Source: Hypoxylon rubiginosum
Lineage: Eukaryota; Ascomycota; Sordariomycetes; Xylariales; Hypoxylaceae
Length of the DNA: 64,000 bases
Reading direction: 5' to 3'
Assembly (NCBI GenBank): GCA_902806565.1
Contig: CADCXA010000030.1
Span: 434,001-498,000, forward strand
Shown here: positions 52,506 to 62,899 of the stretch, piece after piece
How the letters are laid out: each line of letters begins with the position of its first letter
How positions within the stretch are numbered: the stretch's first letter is position 1
The notes under the pieces: model-generated
The model's input: only the letters and a program-made list of their open reading frames with translations
What the model was told of the DNA's origin: nothing
Database searches by the model: none
Translations under genes and position numbers: made by a program

Positions 52506-55027
52506 TATATTTAATAATTAAAAAATTAAATTTATAAGTTTTATAATTATTTTCTTATAAAAAAGATCTAATAATTTAATAATCTAATAAATAAATTATT
52601 TATTTATAATTTTATAATTATATTATATATGTTTTTAATATTAAAAATATATTTAAAATTAATATTATAGTTTTTATTAAACTAGATTAATATTAAAGTA
52701 ATATTATTAATAAAATAAATATATTAACTTTTTTTAATATATATAATAGTGTTTATTATTTTCTAAAAAAAATATTAATATAATAATTAAATTTAATAGT
52801 TATTTTAATTATTTAAAACTTTTATTTATAATATAAATATTTTTATAATATATTAACCTTATTAAATTATTATTAAGTTATTATTTAATAATAACTTGAT
52901 TTTAAACCTAATATAATTAATAAAAATAAACTTTATTTTAAATTAAAATATCATTAAATAAATTCCTATAAATTAATTTTTATTTAATTATTATTTAATT
53001 ATAATTAACATATTATTTAAAATAAAAAAAATATATTAAAAAAAGTTATAAGCTTTTAAGTATAACTATAAATTAAAATACTAATAAATATCTTAAAAAT
53101 ATAATAATAAATAAGATATTAAATATTATAAAGTTTTTTAATTTTTAAGTTTTAGTTTTTAAGTTTAATAATAATATATAAATAAATATATTATTTACCT
53201 AGCGTTTAATATTTAATAAATTATAAAATATATAATTAAAACTACGTTTAAATTTAATATTATATATAAAATTATTTTAAAAAAAAAAAAAAACGTTTAT
53301 ATATTATATATTTTTAATAGATTTTTAACTAATAATTTTAATATTAAAAATATTAATATATTTTTTATATTAAAGTAAATATATAATAAATATTAAATTA
53401 TAACTTAATAATAATTTAATAATAATTAATATTATTTAATAAACTTATTTTATATAATTTTTATTTAGTTTTAAAAAGTTATTATTAAAAACTTATAAAT
53501 TATTATTTTAAAAACTAATAAATAAAATATTAATTAAATAATATAATATTATATATAAATTTATTTTTATTAAAATTTAATATAATATATAATTTTTTTA
53601 TAAACCTAGGTAAAATATAATTAATTTATTATTAAATTTTTATTTAATTATTATTTAATATAGTTAATTAATATTAAATATTTATATAATTATAATTTAT
53701 AAAATATCTTAATTTTTAAGATTAATTAAATTATAAACTAATATAAAGTTAAAATATAAATTAATTTTTATTAATAATTTTATATTAAATAATTAATTAA
53801 TTAAACTTATAAATAAAATTTTTATAAAATAATAAAAATAAAACTTTTATTATAAAATAAGTTTAATATATTTAAAATATATAATATTTTATATATATTT
53901 AAAAAGTTATAAATTTATTATTTAAACGTTTAAAAAACAGCGCTTATTGTTTTATTTAAAAAAAAATAAAATGAAAATTAATAAGGAAAAAGAGGAAAAA
54001 AAAAGTAAAAAAAAACTTATTAATATTTATTTAAATATTAAAGTTTTAAATTTAAATTTAACTAACATTAAATAATTATTTAATTATAATTAACTAATAT
54101 ATTAATTTTATTAATTTAATATATAACTTAAAATTAATTTAAATAATAATTAATAATAAATTTTATTAGTTTAAATTAATTAATTTTTTATTTTTATTTT
54201 TTATTTATTTATTATTTTAAAAGTTATTATTACTTTTATATATAAATTTAAATAATATTAATTTATTTTATAATTATAATTATATATTTATAAAAAATTA
54301 AAATAAATTTAACCTGCTTATTTATTAATTAATTAAATATATAAAAACCTTTAAAAAACTTAATAATAAAAATAAAAATAATAAACTTAAAAATTAATTA
54401 AAATATAATAATAATAATTAATTTTCTTTTAACTTATTATTTTTATTATTTTTATTAAAACTTAAAAATAATAATAAAATTAATAAAATTAAAACTTATA
54501 TTAATAAAAATAAAAATAACAAGTTTAATAATAACTTTTAAATTAATATAAATAATAATATATTTATTAAAAATATAAATAATAAATTAATTATTATTTA
54601 ATAATAACTTATTTATATTTAATAATTATTATTAAACTATTAAAAAAAAAAAAAAGTTATATTTTTACTATTTAATTAATAATAAGTTATTAAAAATTAA
54701 ATTATAAATATAAATATTATTATTTTTAATTTAAATATAAAATATATTTTATAAAAATAAAAATAAATAAAAAATTTATAAATATTTTATATAAATTTAA
54801 CTTTATATTTATATTTTTTTAAATTAATAATTAATTTTAAATAATTTTTAAGCTTATTTTTATAAGTTTTAATATTTATATATATTTATATTAAAAGTAT
54901 TTATAAATTTAAAAATTATAAAATATATTAAAATACTTAATTTTATATCGCTTTTACTTATTAAATAGTTTAAAATATTTATTAATTGGTGTAACTATGT
55001 TATAATTTCTTATTTATAATTTAGTAT

Positions 55028-55073
55028 ATTTAGTTTTTCAATTTTAGCTAAGATGTATAAATGGTCCACCCTA
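55028..55073 (-). repeat. Right terminal inverted repeat of the 47-kb block
   Basis: Read on the minus strand it begins TAGGGTGGACCATTTATACA and contains ATCTTAGCTAAAATTG, matching the left terminus at 7631-7676 in inverted orientation (36 of 46, no gaps). Confidence 0.65.
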
Positions 55074-55078
55074 ACACT
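55074..55078. repeat. Right 5-bp direct repeat (candidate TSD)
   Basis: ACACT immediately outside the right inverted terminus, identical to 7626-7630. Confidence 0.55.
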
Positions 55079-55171
55079 CGGCGGAGCAAGATGAGATATC
55101 CTGCCCTTTAACGAAGACACATTTAGCGAGAGGAATTCTTTCTGGGTCGGCTACGTCTGGGAGACGAGCAC

Positions 55172-55179
55172 TATAAAAG
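55172..55179 (+). promoter_or_regulatory. TATA box for the Cys-rich secreted-protein gene
   Basis: TATAAAAG lies 126 bp upstream of the ATG at 55298. A CA-rich leader (AAGCAACAACATCTACGCC) follows, as is usual for strongly transcribed fungal genes. The box lies about 100 bp beyond the end of the repeat block. Confidence 0.65.
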
Positions 55180-55297
55180 GGGCACTTGCTGAATAACAGA
55201 ATTGGTAATTTCAGCACTCAGACAATCTTCACAATTAAGCAACAACATCTACGCCTCCAGAAGATAAGACGATCCTTGAACCTCCCTTGTACTCACT

Positions 55298-55744
55298 ATG
55301 AAATTTCTCGACTCGTTGGCCCTTTCCCTCTTGCCAGGCACGGCTATGAGTCTTGCCGTCTATGATCTACGCTCCGACCGGCAACATGGCAGCCTCGAAG
55401 CACGCAATCCATACCAGGTCGAGGTGAACATCTTTAACGCGAAATCGTGCGGTGGCAACCAAGTAGCAACCCGCAACCATGACGAGCGCTCTTGCAACGC
55501 TGGGACGACCGCCGACGGGTATTCCATGAATTCGGCCAGGGTGAAAGGGGACGGGACGGCAAAAGGCTCTGGCTGCATGACTGTCTTTCAGAGTACGGAC
55601 TGCAAGCAGACTGATTCGGAATCCGCGCAGGTCTTCGTCCTCCAGGCTGACGACTGCATCGACTTTGCCTGGTCAGCCGGGTGCGTCGTGGTCTCCAGCC
55701 TCGAGGACGGAGGAACCTGTACTCTGAGGGGCGTAAGCTGCTGA
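55298..55744 (+). CDS. Cysteine-rich small secreted protein, effector-like (148 aa)
   Basis: Single-exon frame of 148 codons with good context (CACTATGA). Residues 1 to about 18-20 form a signal peptide (MKFLDSLALSLL..AMSLA). The mature part contains eight cysteines (51, 66, 93, 102, 120, 129, 141, 148), consistent with four disulfides; the last residue is Cys. An LEAR sequence at 33-36 could be a processing site for removal of a short pro-region, but that is conjecture. No known domain is recognised. Small size, secretion, Cys content and a position between two RIP-destroyed elements are the usual profile of candidate fungal effectors. The sequence itself is not RIP-damaged. Function is unknown. 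Opposite-strand frames are shadows. Confidence 0.85.
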   Translation: MKFLDSLALSLLPGTAMSLAVYDLRSDRQHGSLEARNPYQVEVNIFNAKSCGGNQVATRNHDERSCNAGTTADGYSMNSARVKGDGTAKGSGCMTVFQSTDCKQTDSESAQVFVLQADDCIDFAWSAGCVVVSSLEDGGTCTLRGVSC

Positions 55745-55886
55745 GAGACAATTCTGAAAAGCGACTGGGTTTGGAGTCATAGTCTAGCTTAGTTGCTCTG
55801 AGAACTCTGGGGAACATATTGCGGACACTCTTGTTATTATGTGGAATTCAACATTCGTTTCAAGTATTCTAATGTAGGAGCTACGA

Positions 55887-55892
55887 AATAAA
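55887..55892 (+). terminator. Candidate poly(A) signal AATAAA
   Basis: AATAAA 143 nt after the stop codon of the secreted-protein gene, in A/T-rich 3' sequence. Confidence 0.4.
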
Positions 55893-56400
55893 CGATTGCT
55901 AGCTGCTTGCGTTATACCTTAATTGGTTTGGTTAGAGCTTGCTTGAATAGCTAGGGTGATTGGTGACCATTAATTTCGCCCACGTAATGTAATGGTGCTA
56001 TTCTGGAATCGTCGTTTCACTACTCCAATATTCAATTCCTTACCTAACATACTCCACGCTCTAATATAATGATGGCTTAACGCGATAATTTTGGCGGGAA
56101 AAGGGGTATCTAATGCCCTACTTGTAGGTGTAAATAAAATAACTACCTAACAATAGGTAGGTAGGGCCAAACAGCTGAGGTCCCACGGGTTCTAGACTCC
56201 TCACTACCCTTGTTTGGCCTACGTGGCCTGCTTTTGGACTTGACCGTCAGGATTTCCTGCAGGCAGCAATCCCATAATTCAAGCGACATCAAGCTGAGCA
56301 ATTAGACCGTCGGGATCCTCATTCAGCATAAAAAACAGCAAATTATACTATTCTCACTAATTGTCAGTTTTTAGCCAACACGGCGTATTACTTCCGAGTT
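55893..56400. other. Intergenic region between the two island genes
   Basis: No gene seen. It includes TACCTAACAATAGGTAGGTA (about 56144-56163), a short imperfect inverted repeat, and should contain the promoter of the acetyltransferase gene. No TATA box was found. Confidence 0.45.
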
Positions 56401-56952
56401 ATGGCCGCCGCCGACACGTCTTACGGCAGCCTCCGATTCCGCGTCGCGACTCCGGATGACGCGACTCAAATCCAAGCTCTGGTCCAATCCGCGTACCGTG
56501 GGCGACAGGGGTGGACGACGGAGGCGGACATGCTAGCGGACAATCGCATCGACGTCGAGGGCGTCGTCGGCAAGATGGCGACCCCGGACACCGTGGTCCT
56601 GTTCGTCGCGGACGACGCCGGCGCGCTCGTGGCCTGCTGCGAGCTGGCCAAGCGCAGCGCCGACCTGGCCTACCTCGGCATGTTCGCGGTCGACCCGCGC
56701 CGCCAGGCCGGCGGGATCGGGCGGGAAGTCCTCGCGCACGTCGAGGCGTACTGCCGGCGGACCTGGGGCGCCAGGAGGCTGGAGATCGGCGTCACCTGGC
56801 CGCGCCCGGAGCTCTTCGAGTGGTACGTGCGCCGCGGCTTCCGGGGCACGGGCGAGAAGAGGCCGTTTCCGTACGACGAGCTGGCCAGCGGCGAGGCCTT
56901 GCGGGACGACCTGTATTTTGACATAATGGAGAAGGACTTGGGTGCAGCGTGA
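56401..56952 (+). CDS. GNAT-family N-acetyltransferase (183 aa)
   Basis: Single-exon 183-codon gene. The N-terminal FRVATPDDATQIQALVQSAY (13-32) is the usual start of the GNAT fold. VVLFVADDAGALVACCEL gives strands beta2-beta3. YLGMFAVDPRRQAGGIGREV (90-109) contains beta4 and the acetyl-CoA pyrophosphate loop Q-x-x-G-x-G. RRLEIGVTWPRPELFEWYVR followed by GFRGTGEKRPFPYDEL form the C-terminal part. It should transfer an acetyl group from acetyl-CoA to an unknown amine, in the cytosol because no signal is present. It is markedly GC-rich, especially at third codon positions, unlike its AT-rich surroundings. The C-terminal half is also similar to bacterial GNATs, so transfer is possible but unproven. 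Confidence 0.87.
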   Translation: MAAADTSYGSLRFRVATPDDATQIQALVQSAYRGRQGWTTEADMLADNRIDVEGVVGKMATPDTVVLFVADDAGALVACCELAKRSADLAYLGMFAVDPRRQAGGIGREVLAHVEAYCRRTWGARRLEIGVTWPRPELFEWYVRRGFRGTGEKRPFPYDELASGEALRDDLYFDIMEKDLGAA

Positions 56953-57285
56953 ATTGGTGCCGCTGTGGCGAAACTATACACTACAATGGTATTAAACTAG
57001 GCTGGGAATATGAACCTAAAAAGGTACGAGGACAGACGGCTTTGTGTACCTACCTGGTATAGATCTACATACATTTCCATTGAGACATTGGAGGATACGT
57101 GGCTGGAGCTTAATACCCGAATTAAGTTAGATCTTAGAGCTTAGGACCAGGATCGTTTTTACGTCTTATTTTCCTAAGGTTTCGCGAAAAAAAAGTAGCT
57201 TGGCACGTTATAAGATATAAATCTTTAATATATTTTAATATACATTTAAAAATACGATTAAAAGTTAAAAGCTATAAGTTATAAA
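56953..57285. other. 3' flank of the GNAT gene grading into RIP-affected DNA
   Basis: Normal composition to about 57200, then AT-rich for the last 85-90 bp before the 5' LTR of the Copia element. The AT-rich strip is probably RIP leakage from the element, or an older repeat remnant. No gene seen. Confidence 0.5.
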
Positions 57286-57290
57286 TAATA
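57286..57290. repeat. Left TSD of the Copia element
   Basis: TAATA adjoining the 5' LTR, identical to 62484-62488 after the 3' LTR. The sequence is AT-rich, so a chance match is possible. Confidence 0.55.
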
Positions 57291-57444
57291 TATTAAATTT
57301 AAAGATTAATTAATAGTTAAAAATAAATAAATTTTTATTAAATAAGTTTTTAAATTAAGATTTTATATATAATAATAATATAAAAATTATATATTTTTTA
57401 ATTAAAAAATTTAAATTTAATTTAATTAATTTTTAAATTTAATA
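57291..57444 (+). repeat. 5' LTR of the Copia element (154 bp)
   Basis: Aligns without gaps to 62330-62483. There are 23 differences, all transitions. At 20 of these this copy carries the A or T, so it is the more heavily mutated copy. Confidence 0.9.
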
Positions 57445-60400
57445 ATTAAAAGTTTTATCGTTATTTTTTTAACGTTATTTATATATAAAAAAAATATTAA
57501 AATTATTTATTTAAAATATTTATATAATTAAATAATAAAAAAAACAACTTTTTTAAAACCTTAATTAATTTAAAAAATTAATATAATTAAGAAAATAAAT
57601 TTAAGTTAAAAGTTAAATTATTAAGGCTTTTTAATTATTTAATTAATAAGATTTTATTATTTAAAAAATTAAAGCTTTTTAATATAATTTTAAAAAAATA
57701 TAATAAAAAAATTAATATTATTATTATTTTTATAAAATTAAACGAATTTATAAAATCTATTATAATAAAATTAAAAAAATTAGATTTATTTTAAATTAAA
57801 AAAAAAACAAAGATTAATTTATTTTAAATTTAATAAAAAATAAAAAAGTTAATTATAAAATAAATATAAGTTATTATAATTAATATAAAAAACTATATAT
57901 AAAATAAATTATAACGGTAAAAAAACTTAATAATTATATATATTAAATTATAAAAAATTATTATAAAATTATATGTTATATTATTAAAAAATTAATATAA
58001 AAATAATATTAAAAATTAAATATTTAATATAATAAAATTAAATTAAATAAAAAAAATAATATTAAAAAAAAATATAAAAAAGTAATAATATTTTTTAAAA
58101 ATCTTAGAAACGTAAGTTAATGGTTATAAACCTAGAAAATAATTATATTTAAAGTTAAATTTTATAAAATATTTAAAATATAATATTTAAACTTATAAAT
58201 AAAAGATTTTTTAAATATAATAAAAAAATTTTATAAAAACTAAATTATTATTTATAAAATAACTAAAAAATTATAATTTATTAATAATATTTTATAATAT
58301 AAAAACCTTATAAATAATTTTTATAATTATATAATTAAAATAATATATAAAATAAGAAAAATATTTAAAAAAGTTTTTAGATTTACTTATAATAAAAAAG
58401 GTTTTAATGAAAAAAAATCAATTAATTTTTTTTTTAACTAATTAAAAAATAAGAATATAAGTAAAAGAAAATTATAAAAAAAAAATTAAAATATTATATT
58501 AATTAATAACTATTTAATATATAATTAATATTATTAGTTTATAAAATATTATTATATTTTTTTAAAAAAAATATATAATAATTTTAAACTAAGAAATTAA
58601 TTAACTTTTAAAGTTAAAAAAACTTTAAAAAACTTAAAGTTTTAAATATAAGTATAATTATTTAAAAAAAGTAAATTAAAATCTAGGACTTTGTAATTTA
58701 AAAAAAAATTTAAAAAACTATAAAAATAACTATATAATTAATTTATAAAAAAAATATTAACTGTATTTTTTATTTTAATAATAAATAAATACTTTTTAAT
58801 TTATTTAATTATTTTAAATAATAAATTAATTATTATTATAATAAATTAAATATATTATTTAACTAACTAAAAATAAATGTTATTTAATAATTATTTTTAA
58901 TTAAAAAACCAAACCTTATTAATTTAAATATATAAAATAATAAATATATTAATTAAAAATATATTAATATTATTATTAAATATAATTTATTGTTTTTTAT
59001 TATTAATTATTTTAATTTTACTATAAAAGTTAAAATATAAAAGGTTTTAATAAAATAATAAAATAAATTTAACTTATATATAAAAAAAAAAAAAATTTTT
59101 ATAAATAAAATTAAAAATATATATAAATAATATATAATAACTTATTAAGTTAATATATAAATAAAAAAAAATATATTTAATATTATTATAAAAAAATATA
59201 AATATAATATATAAACTAAGTAAGTTTTTTTAATTAAAAATATTTAAATATAATATTATAAATTAAAATACTTAAGATTTTAAACCTTAAAATATTTTAT
59301 AAGTTTATTTTAAAAAATAGTTATTTAAAAATTAATAAAAGTTAAATATAAAATTTATAATATATTTAAAATAAAATAATAAATTTAATATATTTTTAAA
59401 CTAAATTATTAAATATTAAAAAAACAAATTACTTTTACTTTTTATAATTATAAAGAAATATTTACCGGTGAAAACTTATATTTTATTTTTATATATTAAA
59501 TATTAAAAGTAACTTAAAATTATATATTTAAAAATTATAAAATAAAAATGGTTTTTAATATAATAAATAATTATTTAAAATAATTAAAACGTTAATATAA
59601 AATTATTATAAAAATAATAAAAACTAATAATAAAATAATTATTAATAAATTAATTATTAAAAAAAGCTTAAAAACATGTAAAATAAAAGTTAAGTTTTTA
59701 ATATTAAATATATAAGCTTAAAATAATAAAACTAAATATTTAAAAAATATAATAAAAATAAAAACATATATAATATAAACTAAAATAAAATTATTAATAT
59801 ATTTATAATTAAAAATATTTAAAGTTGTTATTTATTTATATAATCGTATATTAAAAGTTAAAAATAACTAAAAAACTTTATTTAATATATTTTTTAAAGT
59901 AGTTAAATAAAAGTAAAAATCTTTTATATTAAGAAATAAAAAACCAGATTAAATATATTTATAAATATATAAATATAAAATATATATTATAATAAAAAAT
60001 TAAAAGCTTTATTTAAATAAATTAAATAAATTAAATTTAAAAGTTTAAATTAAATATTTAATTAATTATTAATTTTTAAATATATATTATATATAAATAC
60101 CTTATTTAAACAAAGTAATTAATATAAAAAATATTATTTTTAATAAAAATAAAATATTTAATAAAAATTTAAATATTTTTTAAAATAATTTAAAAACTAT
60201 TAATATAAAAGAAATAATAGCCTTAGTTAAGAAATATACCTTATTAAATTCTAAAAATTATATTTTAAATAAAGAATTTAAAAAAATAAAAAAAATTAAT
60301 AATATATTATTTATTTTAAAAATAATAAACGTAGTAAATAAAAAAAAACTAAACGTTAATATTAAAATAAAATATTTATATATTATAATTAAATTTAAAT

Positions 60401-61095
60401 TATTATTTATATTATTATTAAATTTATTATTTATTTTATTATATTATATAATTTAAAATAAAAATATAAACTTTGTATAAAATTTATTTTAAAACTTAAA
60501 ATTTTATAAACTTAAACTATAAAAAGTTATATTTTTAATAGGTTTTAAAGCTTTTTTTATATAAAAGGTAAAACTAAAAATCTTAAATTAAACTAGCGTG
60601 AAAAAAACATTATAAAAAAAAATAAAAATTATATTAAAAGTTTATTAAAAAAACGCTTTATTAATATAAAAAACTTATAAATTATTTAATAAAATATCTT
60701 TTTAAATAAATAAAAAAAGATTATTTTAAAAGCTATATTTAAATAAAGTTTTAATTAAAAATTAAAAAAATAAATTTAATTATAAAAAAGTATTAAATTT
60801 TAAATTATATATAAATATATGTTTATAAATTTAATAAATATAAACGTTTTTTAAAATATAAAATTAAATTTATTATATAAAAAGATTAATAAAAAAATTA
60901 TAATTAAATAAAATATATATTATTACTTTTATTAATAAATTATTTAAAATATTATTAATAATAATTATTTATTTTAACTTTAAAATAATATAATATAATA
61001 TAATAAATATTTTTATATATATTATTATAATAAATAAGATTTTTATATATATATTATTAAAATATTAAAAAAAAAGTGTAATATTATAATTATAT

Positions 61096-61260
61096 AAGGC
61101 TTTTTATAAGTTAAAAATCTTATTATTATTTTAATAAAAAAGATTTTTAAAAACTTTATTAAAGTTAAATTTTAAAAATATATTATATAAGTTATATTAT
61201 TATATTAAAAAAGGAATATTAATATTTTTTTATATAAATAATATAATTATAATATATTAA
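61096..61260 (+). pseudogene. Copia reverse-transcriptase core remnant
   Basis: In one frame, KAFYKL at 61096-61113 corresponds to the KALYGL motif of Copia RT. Exactly 44 codons after the Ala, at 61231, YINNI stands where YVDDI is expected (Val and both Asp codons RIP-altered). LKTLLKLNFKNI and IKKGILIFF between them fit the usual LxxLGFxx and GxLIFF segments. Two stops in the frame are of RIP type. Confidence 0.7.
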
Positions 61261-62329
61261 AAAAGTAATAAAATAATAATAATTAAAGTAATTTTATAGT
61301 TAAAAAAAAGATATTAAATAACTAAAAAAAATAAAGTTTAATAGTTTTTAAAAACTAAAATTATTTATAATTAATTTTAAAAAAGAATTTAATTATTTTA
61401 GATTTTATATATTAAAAAAATAATTAAGTTAATTATTTTATTTAATAAACTATTAAATATATTTATAATTTTATAAAAATTATTTTTATAAAAAAACCAC
61501 GTTATAAAATAAAAAATCTATTAATATTAATATAAAATTAACTTGATATTATTTACAGTTATATTTATTAAATTTAATATATTATTTATAATTTTATAAT
61601 TAATTTAATTTTTTATAAACTTAAATAATATTTATTAAAAAGTAATAAATTAAATTATATAATATTTATATAAAATAAAATAATATATTTTATAAATAAA
61701 AAATAAAGATAATTTAATAGTGGTTAATAATATTTTTTTTACTAATAATATAATAAACTATAAAAATTTATAAATTTATATTATAATTTTATTTAATAAA
61801 TTAATTAATTAAAAAATAAATAAATAAAATATTATTATTATATTTATTATAAAAACTAAATTACTAGTATTAATATAAACTATAAAAAAAATAATATATA
61901 TTAAATAATTAATTAAAAAATTAAAAATTAAGTTTAATTATAAAAAAATTAAAGTAAAATATAATAATATATAAATTATTAAGCTAGTAACTTTAAAAAT
62001 TATTTAATTTAAAACTAAATTAAAATATATAAATATTTATAATTATTAGTTTTATTAAAAAGTTAAAAATAACTTAATTATAATTAAATATATATTATTA
62101 ATAAAAATAAAAATAAATAAATTAATTAAAATATTATTAATTTAAAAATAACTAAACTTATTAAACTAATTAAATATTATAAATATTTAACATTTAATTA
62201 AAAAAGAAAAAAACTAAAAAAACTTAATTAAAATTTAAAAAAATATATTAAATATAAATATTTTAATTTTATATTAATAATATTTAAATTTAAATTTTTA
62301 ATATAAATAATTATAAATTTAAAAAGATA

Positions 62330-62483
62330 TATTAAATTTAAAAATTAACTAGTAACTAAAAATAAATAAACCTTTATTAAATAAACTTTTAAATTAAGAT
62401 TTTATATATAATAATAATATAAAGATTATATATTTCTTAATTAGAAAATTCAGACCTAATTTAATTGACCCTTGAATCTAACA
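62330..62483 (+). repeat. 3' LTR of the Copia element (154 bp)
   Basis: Ends GAATCTAACA. The outer 60 bp keep several C residues (CAGACCTAA, GACCCTTGAA) lost in the 5' LTR. Confidence 0.9.
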
Positions 62484-62488
62484 TAATA
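62484..62488. repeat. Right TSD of the Copia element
   Basis: TAATA, matching 57286-57290. Confidence 0.55.
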
Positions 62489-62592
62489 TAACACACGATG
62501 TAACCAACTTTGTTAACCCCTCCACATGCTCCTTTTAGGAGGTTGTTTCTATCATTTTTGATGGCTGCTTACAATTGGTCCAGCTTTAAGGC

Positions 62593-62599
62593 TATAAAA
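62593..62599 (+). promoter_or_regulatory. TATA-like box for the hydrolase gene
   Basis: TATAAAA, about 335 bp before the chosen start at 62931 and 110 bp after the Copia element. It would place transcription start near 62625-62640 and leave a long leader. Confidence 0.45.
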
Positions 62600-62671
62600 C
62601 GCCACCTACGTAAAGTACCATACTGAGGCTGCTGACGATTCCAATATTGTACACGCCCGAGGCGTTGTAGA

Positions 62672-62746
62672 ATGGCTCCGACCTACCGCATAGTAGTAGT
62701 GTATAAAAAAGCAATAATTAGAATAGGTACTTCTGTTCTTCGGTGA
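62672..62746 (+). other. Possible uORF 1 (24 codons)
   Basis: ATG at 62672 (AGAATGG context) to TGA at 62744-62746, in the presumed leader of the hydrolase gene. It would be translated only if transcription starts upstream. Confidence 0.3.
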
Positions 62747-62854
62747 CGACGACTGGTCTATACGTGCAGTCACCCCCTTCGCTTCTGATGTGCCACTTAC
62801 CTCACTTACACTTCTCCCAGGTAACTAAGATTTCGTCAGCGATAGAGACCAAGA

Positions 62855-62899
62855 ATGGCTCATACGGATAAAACCATGCCAGTTGGCATCCCCTCTTAG
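62855..62899 (+). other. Possible uORF 2 (14 codons)
   Basis: ATG at 62855 with strong context (AGAATGG) to TAG at 62897-62899, ending 31 nt before the main ATG. It is out of frame with the main ORF. Confidence 0.35.

Larger units (their letters stand above)
27819..55027. other. RIP-saturated AT-rich tract, right arm
   Basis: 27 kb of nearly pure A/T with no protein-like frame over 60 codons. CpA and TpG are rare, and surviving C is mostly before T. Islets with a little more G/C occur (for example TTCGGTAGGAACTG near 46695 and CAGCGCTTATTG near 53938) but cannot be assigned. It may contain several further destroyed elements; I could not pair any LTRs inside it by eye. Confidence 0.75.
7631..55073. 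mobile_element. Putative 47.4-kb TIR-bounded, RIP-saturated element
   Basis: The abrupt edges of this AT-rich block coincide with a 46-bp inverted repeat and an ACACT direct repeat outside both ends. This is the structure of a single transposed unit. Removing the nested Gypsy (12,228 bp) leaves about 35.2 kb. TG-type ends with a 5-bp duplication would fit elements mobilised by a retroviral-type integrase (Ginger-like DNA transposons, or LTR-element ends); giant fungal TIR elements are another option. No transposase or cargo gene can be recognised because almost every G:C pair has been mutated. It could also be a composite of several insertions whose outermost ends happen to be related. Boundary confidence is moderate; class is unknown. 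Confidence 0.5.
57291..62483 (+). mobile_element. Ty1/Copia-type LTR retrotransposon, 5.2 kb, RIP-destroyed
   Basis: Two 154-bp direct LTRs of identical length and a 5-bp duplication bound a 5,193-bp unit. The terminal 10 bp of the better preserved 3' LTR, GAATCTAACA, mirror TATTAAATTT at the start (TGTTAGATTC before RIP, inferred). The internal region is almost pure A/T with no open frame. A reverse-transcriptase fossil (61096-61248) sits about 1.25 kb before the 3' end, the place expected in Copia, where RT and RNase H are last; in Gypsy it would be further upstream. Orientation is plus. Confidence 0.85.

Noticed and set aside
7700..55000. AT-rich block as inserted mitochondrial DNA
   Set aside because: No mitochondrial genes, rRNA or tRNA seen. 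Its base composition is more extreme than mitochondrial DNA, and the transition-only repeat divergence points to RIP.
7700..55000. AT-rich block as a regional centromere
   Set aside because: Cannot be excluded by composition, but matched inverted termini and a flanking duplication favour an insertion. CENP-A data would decide.
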